From: Caccoplasma sp905210875 | Lineage (GTDB): Bacteria > Bacteroidota > Bacteroidia > Bacteroidales > UBA11471 | Assembly: GCA_963931635.1 (NCBI GenBank) | Contig: OZ007034.1 | Location: 2,232,001-2,296,000, forward strand | Direction of reading: 5' to 3' | Length of the DNA stretch: 64,000 bases | In this document: positions 51,800 through 59,538 of the stretch, one piece after another | How positions within the stretch are numbered: position 1 is the first letter of the stretch | Layout of the letters: each line of letters starts with the position of its first letter | The notes under the pieces: model-generated | Seen by the model: the letters and a program-made list of their open reading frames with translations, nothing else | The model's database searches: none | Told to the model about the DNA's origin: nothing | Position numbers and translations under genes: made by a program

Positions 51800-53184
51800 A
51801 AAATCTTTGGATATTGACAGAAGAACGCCCTAAAAAAAACGTTCTGAGAACTATTTTTGAGTATTTTGCAAAAGACCAGAAATGTGGATTTTTCGGGTCT
51901 GAGTTGAGAATATTGCCTATTCTTGATAAGAATAGGTGTTTTTCGTTTGTATATGAAGTAATAGGTTTTAGATGCTCTAAAATAGATAAAGTATATATTA
52001 AGACTGTCTCTGGAAATTCCAGTTTTACAGATTTTCTCGTATTTTATCAAGAAGCACAACCACAAGCAAAAGATACTCCTATTTATGCAATAGAAGAGAC
52101 TAAAACGGATGATAAGGAAAGTCGGAATACCGGGGTTTACCAACGCTGCTCAAAATTTGTTTATATACACTATTATTATCCTCATACCAAGAAGATAATG
52201 CTGTATAATTTACAAATCACACAGAAACAGGTTCCCACAGAAACATATATTTTTGGGACAAGATTGTTAATGACATTGGGAATTGAAATTTTAGGGAAAA
52301 AACTCGATAGGAATCTATTCAAACCCTTCCAAAGTATTGATGACGTTATCTGTTTTAAAAATAATATGAGACGTCCCCCAAAAGGAAATATTCCAATTGA
52401 AATATTGAAATTCTCCGATAAGATAGAAATATCTGGACGCTTGTATAAATCGGGGGGCTTGGCTCATGATCCCAATATTGGTGCGTTGAGCATAATATCG
52501 GCCGTGTTGAGGTGTTTAGGGTGGAACGGTAGAATAGAAATTACATGCCATGGATTGGAACAAGAACATGTAGGTGCAGATAACAAGTTTGTTAAAATAG
52601 CCCATATTTTAGGACTTGAATTGCAAGGTTTGCAAATTCCTCCATGTAAAATGTTTGACACATATTGGCGATATGAAACACAAGGGGAAAAATTAGGTAC
52701 GATATTTATGCATATTGTCGTAGAAAATTTTACAACAGGATATTCTATATTTGAGAATCATGCTGGTTGTGAAAAAGGTTATTTCGTTACCTCAGACGGC
52801 CAACATATTCCTTTGGCAAAATATGATGATAGAGAGGCATATAAAGCGGGAGATAAGTCTCGTATCATAGCTATACCCGATTTGGTTTTAGTGGATATTG
52901 AAGAGCACGAGATTATTACAATAGAAGGGAAAAAATACACAAATAGAAAAAAAGGTATAGCTGAATTATCTCTTTACAATAGTTTTGAGGAAAAATATTT
53001 AAAAAGATATTATGCCTCGTTTCGTGTTGTTAGGACAGTTGTTTTATATGGTGGAAAAGAAGAACAGATTGTTGAAATTGAAGTCGGGTTCCTGCTCAAT
53101 GAGAATGGTCGACTTGTTTTGGGAATAAAAGCCCCTCGATTGTTTCATCAAGCAATTAGAAATTTATTTGATTTTTGGGTATAA
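51796..53184 (+). CDS. putative type II restriction endonuclease of the R-M cassette
   Basis: A 462-residue protein I do not recognise by family. Context argues for the endonuclease: its GTG start overlaps the second methyltransferase's stop by 4 bases (GTGA), and it is equally AT-rich. A candidate PD-(D/E)XK site is visible near the N-terminus: Asp79 in SSFTDFLVF and Glu101/Lys103 in YAIEETKTDDKES, with hydrophobic beta strands before each. No helicase or methylation domain is present, so it is more like type II than type I/III. Residues 300-462 may hold DNA recognition. It ends at the terminator 53183-53215. Confidence 0.65.
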   Translation: MKNLWILTEERPKKNVLRTIFEYFAKDQKCGFFGSELRILPILDKNRCFSFVYEVIGFRCSKIDKVYIKTVSGNSSFTDFLVFYQEAQPQAKDTPIYAIEETKTDDKESRNTGVYQRCSKFVYIHYYYPHTKKIMLYNLQITQKQVPTETYIFGTRLLMTLGIEILGKKLDRNLFKPFQSIDDVICFKNNMRRPPKGNIPIEILKFSDKIEISGRLYKSGGLAHDPNIGALSIISAVLRCLGWNGRIEITCHGLEQEHVGADNKFVKIAHILGLELQGLQIPPCKMFDTYWRYETQGEKLGTIFMHIVVENFTTGYSIFENHAGCEKGYFVTSDGQHIPLAKYDDREAYKAGDKSRIIAIPDLVLVDIEEHEIITIEGKKYTNRKKGIAELSLYNSFEEKYLKRYYASFRVVRTVVLYGGKEEQIVEIEVGFLLNENGRLVLGIKAPRLFHQAIRNLFDFWV

Positions 53185-53215
53185 AAAAGGATAGGTCTCA
53201 GGCCTATCCTTTTTT
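53183..53215. terminator. bidirectional terminator after the R-M cassette
   Basis: Perfect 13-bp stem aaaaaaggatagg/cctatcctttttt with a 7-base loop; A-run and T-run flanks make it work in both directions, between the endonuclease and the convergent carboxylase gene. The left arm overlaps the endonuclease stop codon. Confidence 0.85.
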
Positions 53216-53235
53216 GCGTTATGTGTGGAGGGTGA

Positions 53236-54780
53236 TTACAGGGGCATGTTGCCGTGTTTCTTGGGCGGGTTGCTCTGGTTTTTGTTGGAGCACATGGCCA
53301 GGGCCTGAATCAGTTTCCAGCGGGTGTCGCGCGGCATGATGATTTCGTCGATGTATCCGCGTTCGGCAGCCCGGTAGGGATTCGAGAATTCCGATTCGTA
53401 CTCTTTGATTTTCTCGGCTTTCTCCTCGGGAGTTGCTTTGCGGTAAAGAATATTGACGGCACCTTCGGCACCCATGACGGCAATTTCGGACTGCGGGTAG
53501 GCCAGATTTACGTCGGCTCCCGTCGGTTTGCTTGACATCACGATGTAGGCTCCTCCGTAGGCTTTGCGGGTGATGAGGGTAACTTTGGGCACGGTGGCTT
53601 CGGCATAGGCATAGACTATCTTGGCACCGTGTCGTATGATGCCGTTGTGCTCCTGTATGGTGCCGGGCAGGAAGCCGGGAACATCTTCGAAGGTAATGAT
53701 GGGTATGTTGAAGCAGTCGCAGAAGCGAATGAACCGTGCGGCTTTGTCGGAAGCGTCGATGTCGAGTACTCCGGCAAGGTAGGCCGGCTGGTTGGCCACG
53801 ATACCCACCGAACGTCCGCCCAGGTGGGCGAAGCCGACCACGATGTTGGGGGCGAAGTGCGGCATGACCTCAAAGAAGTACTGGTCGTCGACAACCGGCT
53901 CGATGATGTCTTTGATGTCGTAGGGCATGTTGGAGTCTTCGGGTATGACGGTCTGCAACTCCTCGACCTGGCGGTGTACATCGTCGGTGCAGGCTACGAG
54001 GGGGGCGTCTTCCATATTGTTTGAGGGGAGGAAGCTGAGCAGCTCCTTGATGTGCATGAGTGTCTCTTCTTCGGTGTCGTACATGAAGTGGGCAACACCG
54101 CTCTTGCTGCTGTGGGTGTAGGCTCCGCCCAGTTCTTCTTTACCCACCTCTTCGTGTGTAACAGCCTTTACCACGTCGGGACCGGTAATGAACATGTGGC
54201 TCTTCTCTTTCACCATGAAGATGAAGTCGGTGAGGGCAGGAGAGTAGCAGGCTCCGCCGGCGCAGGGGCCGAGAATGGCCGAGATTTGGGGTATGACACC
54301 CGATGCAATGGTGTTCTGATAGAAAATCGAGGCATATCCCGAGAGGCTGTTTACCCCTTCCTGTATGCGGGCACCTCCCGAGTCATTGAGGGCAATGATG
54401 GGAGCGCCGTTTTTGAGTGCGAGCTGTTGCACCTTCACGATTTTGGCGGCGTTGCTCTCGCTCAGCGAGCCGCCGTGGGCGGTGAAGTCGTAGGCATAGA
54501 TAAAGACCAGTCGTCCGTCGATTTTACCGTAACCGGTAACCATACCGTCGCCGGGTATCTGCTTCTTTTCCATGCCGAAGTGGGTGCAGCGGTGCGTTAC
54601 AAACTTGTCGAGTTCGTTGAACGTGCCTTTGTCGAGCAGCATATCGATGCGTTCGCGGGCGGTCATGCGTCCCGACTCGTGTTGTTTCTCAATCTTTTCA
54701 ATGCCTCCGCCTTGTGAGGCTTTCTTGTCGAGGGCTTCAAAGGCCTCGTATATTTTTTCTCTTTCCATTGTTTTAGTCAT
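53236..54780 (-). CDS. acyl-CoA carboxylase, carboxyltransferase subunit (propionyl-CoA/methylmalonyl type)
   Basis: A 514-residue carboxyltransferase: IEKIEKQHESGRMTARERIDMLLDKGTF, then GGSLSESNAAKIVKV, ALNDSGGARIQEG, LGPCAGGACYSPAL and GGAYIVMSSKPTGADVNLAYP, with duplicated crotonase-like halves that hold acyl-CoA and carboxybiotin. It is the PccB/MmdA group. It overlaps the biotin carrier gene by 8 bases (or starts at 54768). With carrier and biotin carboxylase it should make methylmalonyl-CoA from propionyl-CoA; the decarboxylase direction, as in a sodium pump, would need a membrane beta subunit, which is absent here. Confidence 0.92.
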   Translation of the reverse strand: MTKTMEREKIYEAFEALDKKASQGGGIEKIEKQHESGRMTARERIDMLLDKGTFNELDKFVTHRCTHFGMEKKQIPGDGMVTGYGKIDGRLVFIYAYDFTAHGGSLSESNAAKIVKVQQLALKNGAPIIALNDSGGARIQEGVNSLSGYASIFYQNTIASGVIPQISAILGPCAGGACYSPALTDFIFMVKEKSHMFITGPDVVKAVTHEEVGKEELGGAYTHSSKSGVAHFMYDTEEETLMHIKELLSFLPSNNMEDAPLVACTDDVHRQVEELQTVIPEDSNMPYDIKDIIEPVVDDQYFFEVMPHFAPNIVVGFAHLGGRSVGIVANQPAYLAGVLDIDASDKAARFIRFCDCFNIPIITFEDVPGFLPGTIQEHNGIIRHGAKIVYAYAEATVPKVTLITRKAYGGAYIVMSSKPTGADVNLAYPQSEIAVMGAEGAVNILYRKATPEEKAEKIKEYESEFSNPYRAAERGYIDEIIMPRDTRWKLIQALAMCSNKNQSNPPKKHGNMPL

Positions 54781-55288
54781 TAGCTATTATATCCAGCAGA
54801 ATCAGTGTCTGGTTTCCGTTTACCGAGTCGCCTTCATTTACCAGAATATCCTTGACGACACACTCCGAATTGACCTTGTAGTTGCTTTGCATCTTCATGG
54901 CTTCGAGTACGATGACTATGTCGCCGGCTTGCAGGTGGTCGCCTTTCTTTACCGGTATCTTTACCACCTTGCCGGGCATGGGGGCAATGATTTTGTCGTC
55001 CTGGCGGGTGTTGTCGCCTTTTTTCATGCGCAGGTACTTGGCCTGGGTGTCGATGATGTCGATGTGGTAGGAGCGGTAGAAGATGTTGACATCGTAGCTT
55101 TTGCGTCCTTCTTTCTGAATGAGTTCGGCATTGTAGGAATTGCCGTCGTGCAATATCGAGCAACTGCCGTTCTCGGCCATGACGATATCTACCTCGTAGG
55201 GCTTTCCGTCGATGGTGAGTTGCACCTTGTTGCCCTCTTTATTGACCAGTGAAACGTCGGCTACACGGTCTCCGATATGTATTTCCAT
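54773..55288 (-). CDS. biotin carboxyl carrier protein subunit of acyl-CoA carboxylase
   Basis: A 171-residue protein with an N-terminal beta domain (about 1-95) and a C-terminal biotinyl domain (about 98-168). The biotin attachment motif EAMKM contains the target lysine at residue 132; APMPGKVVKI and LVNEGDSVNGNQTLI flank it. It shuttles carboxybiotin between the biotin carboxylase and carboxyltransferase encoded on either side (16-base gap and 8-base overlap). Confidence 0.92.
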   Translation of the reverse strand: MEIHIGDRVADVSLVNKEGNKVQLTIDGKPYEVDIVMAENGSCSILHDGNSYNAELIQKEGRKSYDVNIFYRSYHIDIIDTQAKYLRMKKGDNTRQDDKIIAPMPGKVVKIPVKKGDHLQAGDIVIVLEAMKMQSNYKVNSECVVKDILVNEGDSVNGNQTLILLDIIAND

Positions 55289-55304
55289 AAGTTCAGTCTC
55301 CTTC

Positions 55305-56816
55305 TTAGATGCGTAATACTCCTTTTTGTAATCCGAATTCGCGCCAGCGGCTGATGGGACGGGCGTCGGTCAGCTGCGCGGGGCTGTTCTCTTCCAGATT
55401 CATGAGATAATCGATGTAGGCAGCAATCATGGCCAGGTTTTCAATCTCTTCGTTGTGGCTGTTGTTGCGTTGCAGCATACGGGCGTTTTTCTCGATGAAG
55501 AGGGTGTTGTATTCACCTTTCACGAAGTCGGGCGTGTGCATGATGCGTTTCAGGTAGCTGAGGTTGGTTTTCAGTCCGGTGATTTTGTATTCATACAGCA
55601 CGCGGCGCATGCGTTCTATGGCGTATTGACGGGTAGTGGCCCACACGATAAGTTTGCCTATCATAGGGTCGTAGTACATGGGTATCTCATACCCCTCGTA
55701 TACATAGCTGTCGATGCGTACGCCGATACCGTTGGGCTCGGTGAGTTGCTTGATGATGCCCGGCGAGGGAAGGAAATTGTTTTCGGTGTCTTCGGCGCAG
55801 ATGCGGCATTCGATGGCATGGCCGCGCTGCATGAGGTCGCTCTGTTTGAGATGCAGCACCTCGTCGTTGGCTACACGTATCTGCTCCTTGACCAGGTCGA
55901 CGCCGCACACCTCTTCGGTGATGGGGTGCTCGACTTGCAGACGGGTGTTCATTTCGAGGAAGTAGAAATGGCGGTGCTTGTCGACGAGAAACTCGATGGT
56001 ACCGGCGCCGGAGTAGTTCACGGCCTTGGCGGCGGCTACGGCCTTTTCGCCCATCTCTTTGCGCAGTTCGGGCGTTAGGAAGGGCGAGGGGCTCTCTTCG
56101 ACGATTTTCTGGTGCCGGCGTTGTACCGAACATTCACGGTCGAAGAGGTGTATGACGTTGCCGTGGTTGTCGCCGAGTATCTGGAACTCGATGTGATGCG
56201 GTTCTTCTACAAACTTTTCGAGGTAGACGGTATCGTCGCCAAACGACGACATCGATTCCGATCGGGCTGTGTTGTATGCTTCCATCACTTCATCTTCGTT
56301 GTGGATGAGGCGCATACCTTTTCCACCACCGCCCATCGATGCCTTCAACATGACAGGAAAGCCTATCTCTTTGCAGATGCGAAGGGCCTCTTCGCCGCTT
56401 TGCAGCGGCTGCTCGGTACCGGGAACGACCGGTACGCCGGCGGCAATCATGCGTTTGCGGGCAGAAATTTTGTCGCCCATCGCTTCCATGGTCTCGGCCG
56501 AGGGACCGATGAATATGATACCCTCCTGTTTGCAGCGGCGGGCAAACTCGGCGTTCTCCGACAGGAAGCCGTACCCCGGGTGTATGGCATCGGCATGGTG
56601 CAGCTTGGCCGCCTTGATGATATTGTCGATATTCAGGTAACTTTCGTGAGAAGCGGCAGGTCCTATAAGACTGGCTTCATCGGCGTACATGACATGTTTT
56701 GATGTACGGTCGGCCTCCGAGAATACGGCGACGGTGCGTATGCCCATCTCCTTGCACGAGCGCATGATGCGCACGGCAATTTCTCCTCGGTTGGCAATCA
56801 GAATTTTCTGAATCAT
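55305..56816 (-). CDS. biotin carboxylase subunit of acyl-CoA carboxylase
   Basis: A 503-residue ATP-grasp enzyme: MIQKILIANRGEIAVRIMRSCKEMGI, HPGYGFLSENAEFARRC, the glycine-rich MLKASMGGGGKGMR and RDCSVQRRHQKIVEESPS (written RECSVQRRHQK in the protein) are diagnostic. It carboxylates biotin with bicarbonate and ATP. The first gene of a three-subunit operon; a -7 element (56897-56904) lies about 80 bases upstream. Confidence 0.94.
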   Translation of the reverse strand: MIQKILIANRGEIAVRIMRSCKEMGIRTVAVFSEADRTSKHVMYADEASLIGPAASHESYLNIDNIIKAAKLHHADAIHPGYGFLSENAEFARRCKQEGIIFIGPSAETMEAMGDKISARKRMIAAGVPVVPGTEQPLQSGEEALRICKEIGFPVMLKASMGGGGKGMRLIHNEDEVMEAYNTARSESMSSFGDDTVYLEKFVEEPHHIEFQILGDNHGNVIHLFDRECSVQRRHQKIVEESPSPFLTPELRKEMGEKAVAAAKAVNYSGAGTIEFLVDKHRHFYFLEMNTRLQVEHPITEEVCGVDLVKEQIRVANDEVLHLKQSDLMQRGHAIECRICAEDTENNFLPSPGIIKQLTEPNGIGVRIDSYVYEGYEIPMYYDPMIGKLIVWATTRQYAIERMRRVLYEYKITGLKTNLSYLKRIMHTPDFVKGEYNTLFIEKNARMLQRNNSHNEEIENLAMIAAYIDYLMNLEENSPAQLTDARPISRWREFGLQKGVLRI

Positions 56817-56896
56817 ATATTCTTATTTAAGAAGTTGGTATATTCGCAATTATTGGTACATAGGAAAAAACGATGCCGTATTTCTATATTTGGCCG

Positions 56897-56904
56897 CAAA
56901 GGTA
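56897..56904 (-). promoter_or_regulatory. -7 element of the carboxylase operon
   Basis: TACCTTTG on the minus strand, about 80 bases before the biotin carboxylase ATG. Confidence 0.5.
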
Positions 56905-57016
56905 AGGAAAAACTTCTCTTGCTGTTTTTTTAATACTAGAAAATTGCGTTTTTAAGCCTATTCTCATGTGTAATATGATGTTTTCGATGAATGTTTTGGT
57001 AGAATATATAATAAAA

Positions 57017-57052
57017 ATCAGGCCAGTCCGTAAATTTATGGACTGGCCTGAT
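57017..57052 (-). terminator. terminator of the GH28 gene
   Basis: Perfect 13-bp stem atcaggccagtcc/ggactggcctgat with a 10-base loop, followed by TTTTTATT on the minus strand. Confidence 0.85.
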
Positions 57053-57076
57053 GGAATTTACCGAATAGGATTTCGA

Positions 57077-58618
57077 TTACTTGACCGTTATGAAGTTGTT
57101 GTTGCCTTCCTTTATTTCGCTGTTTTCGGCTCGAATAAATTCAGAAACCGGTTCTATTTGTATGCAGTTGTTGATAAAGGCATTTTTTACATGGTCGAAT
57201 GTAATGACGGGTGTACCATCGATCGGGTAACGGGTGCGCACGTTGTTGAGAATGATGTTCTCGCTGTTGGAGAACTGCCAGGGAGAGCCTTTCTCGACCG
57301 AGAATTCAACATTATTGAAATAGATGTCTTTGGCGGTGTCGACGATGAACCCGATTTTTGCCTCCATGTTGATGTTGTTGAACGAGAGGTTCTGCACTGG
57401 CATCTCTTCGATACCGCTGATATAACCTATTTGTTTGATTTCGCGACCGGTAATGTTGCTCAGGTGTATGTTGCGGAACACGGGAGTGCGTTCGCTTACG
57501 GGTTCAACTTTCGAGGTTTTATCGTAGAAGAGATCGAAGATAAAGGCGTTGCGCTGTATGTTGCGCATGACGATGTTGTCGACACGGATTTGTTCTACCA
57601 CACCGCCACGTCCGCGGGAGGCTTTCAGCCGTATACCGGCATCGGTACCGTCGAATACGCAGTTGGAGATGGTAACCCGTTTTACGCCGCCCGACATTTC
57701 ACTGCCGATGACTACACCGCCATGACCCGAGAGCATGACACAGTTGGTAATGGTTATGTTTTCGCAGGCTTTCCCGTACTTGCGACCGTCGGCGTCGCGG
57801 CCCGACTTGATGGTGATGCAGTCATCGCCTACGCTCACAAAGCAGTTTGAGATGCGCACGTTGCGGCAGGAGGTGGGATTGATACCGTCGGTATTGGGCC
57901 CTTTGGGGTTTTTATCGGGGTTTTTTATCGTTACACCCTGTACTACCACGTTGTCGCAAAATGCGGGGTTTATGGTCCAGAAGGGTGAGTTGATGAATTT
58001 TACATTCTCGATGAGAATATTGGTACACTCAAAGAATTGTACAAAAGGCGGACGGAACATACGGCGTTCCAAGGCTTCTTTGTAATAATCCGATACTTCC
58101 AATCCGGCGTTGGCTTCTTCCCACATGCGTTGCAGTTTGTTTTTCTGATTATCGGGTAACTTACCGCCGTTTTCGTTGATAATTTTTCTTACTCCACTTT
58201 CCCAGGCCCACCATTTAAAACCGTTTCCGTCGAGGGTGCCACGGCCGGTAATGGTGAGGTTATCGGCGTTGTGAGCATAGATGAGTGGAGAAAGGGTATT
58301 CATGACGGTCCCTTCCCAGCGAATCTTTACAAACGGCAGATAGTCTTCGAAATTATCAGAGAATCGTATTGTTGCCCCAGATTCGATGTGCAGGGTAATA
58401 TTGCTTTTCATTTCAATGGTGGCAGTCAGATAGTTTCCTGCTGGGAAATAGAGGGTGCCTCCGCCTTCTTGTGAAGCTTTTTCTATGGTTTCGTTTATCA
58501 ATTCGGTACAGGCCTTTTTACCGGTTGTGTCGGCTCCCAATTTTTTTATGTCGTATGTTTTGGCCCAAGAGAGTTGAATAAGGGTCAGGCATAATGAAAA
58601 CAGGAAAATTTTTTTCAT
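57077..58618 (-). CDS. secreted polygalacturonase (GH28)
   Basis: A 513-residue beta-helix enzyme with a signal peptide (MKKIFLFSLCLTLIQLSWA). The GH28 catalytic motifs appear in order: NTDGINPTSC (first Asp), VSVGDDCITIKSG (paired Asp), SGHGGVVIGSE (His), and RLKASRGRGG in place of the common RIK. It hydrolyses alpha-1,4-galacturonosyl links in pectin. Length is normal. It is monocistronic with its own terminator and a -7 element at 58650-58657. Confidence 0.92.
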   Translation of the reverse strand: MKKIFLFSLCLTLIQLSWAKTYDIKKLGADTTGKKACTELINETIEKASQEGGGTLYFPAGNYLTATIEMKSNITLHIESGATIRFSDNFEDYLPFVKIRWEGTVMNTLSPLIYAHNADNLTITGRGTLDGNGFKWWAWESGVRKIINENGGKLPDNQKNKLQRMWEEANAGLEVSDYYKEALERRMFRPPFVQFFECTNILIENVKFINSPFWTINPAFCDNVVVQGVTIKNPDKNPKGPNTDGINPTSCRNVRISNCFVSVGDDCITIKSGRDADGRKYGKACENITITNCVMLSGHGGVVIGSEMSGGVKRVTISNCVFDGTDAGIRLKASRGRGGVVEQIRVDNIVMRNIQRNAFIFDLFYDKTSKVEPVSERTPVFRNIHLSNITGREIKQIGYISGIEEMPVQNLSFNNINMEAKIGFIVDTAKDIYFNNVEFSVEKGSPWQFSNSENIILNNVRTRYPIDGTPVITFDHVKNAFINNCIQIEPVSEFIRAENSEIKEGNNNFITVK

Positions 58619-58649
58619 GGTGTTGTATGGGTTAATAGTTAGTAGACTC

Positions 58650-58657
58650 CAAAGGTA
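58650..58657 (-). promoter_or_regulatory. -7 element of the GH28 gene
   Basis: TACCTTTG on the minus strand, 31 bases before the ATG. Confidence 0.5.
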
Positions 58658-58736
58658 GAAACAAATGGAGAAATACGATGAGGAATATTGTCTCGTAAAG
58701 GTGTAGAAATCGATATTAGGTGCGAATATGCGGGCA

Positions 58737-59402
58737 TTATCCGTTCAATTCATCGTAAGTATAGTTTAAAAATTGATTGAATGGATGTAACACGAGCAGT
58801 TCTTCGGCCGTGCGATGCAACCAGTCTCCCGATTCGAAGAATGCGTCGTCTTTCGAGGCATAGGCCAGATAGTCTCGCTGTTTCAACAGTTCGGGATAGG
58901 GAAAGTCTTTTGGGAAAGGTCGTGGCATTACTTTCAGGGCTCGTTCGTTGTCGAGCCCGTGATATATTTTCAGGAACGCTGGTTCATGGAGTATTTCCAG
59001 AAATTCGTCGCAGTTGTCGTAGACCGATTGTCGCAGGGCTTTCAGCAGAGGTGGTTGCGGGCACCAGATGCCTCCGCACAGCAGACAGTTTCCCGGCTCT
59101 ATGTGCAGATAGTACCCTGCACGTGGACTGCTTTTCCCTCCTTTGGCCATATAGGCGGCAAAGTGGGTCTTGTAGGGTGTCTTGTCGGGCGAAAATCGTA
59201 TGTCGCGGTATATGCGGTACAGGCACGACGAGGCTTCAAGGCCGTGCAGCTCGTCGTCTTTGTCGCCTATTAGGCCGATGAGTTGGTTGACATATGTCTC
59301 AAACCTTGTGCGTAGTTCGGTATATTCTTTTTTATGGGCGTTGAACCACTCCCGATTATTGTGCGTGCGTAGTTCACGCAGGAAATGGAGTATATCTTTC
59401 AT
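58737..59402 (-). CDS. DUF2461 family protein
   Basis: A 221-residue cytoplasmic protein with FLRELRTHNNREWFNAHKKEY, YRIYRDIRFSPDKTPYKTHFAAYM and GYYLHIEPGNCLLCGGIW, which I recognise as DUF2461. No enzymatic role is known. The frame opens at 59501, but MKDILHFLRELRTHNN at 59402 is the family's normal start. Monocistronic. Confidence 0.85.
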   Translation of the reverse strand: MKDILHFLRELRTHNNREWFNAHKKEYTELRTRFETYVNQLIGLIGDKDDELHGLEASSCLYRIYRDIRFSPDKTPYKTHFAAYMAKGGKSSPRAGYYLHIEPGNCLLCGGIWCPQPPLLKALRQSVYDNCDEFLEILHEPAFLKIYHGLDNERALKVMPRPFPKDFPYPELLKQRDYLAYASKDDAFFESGDWLHRTAEELLVLHPFNQFLNYTYDELNG

Positions 59403-59538
59403 TAGAAGAAGTTCCTTGTTTTTTCGACGAATGTAAATATATTTTTCGATATTCCCCGGTTTGTGATGTGAATTTCTGTAAAAATGGCTAACTTGCGCCA
59501 TGTTTTTGGAATTTAACAGGAAAATTTGAAAGAATACA

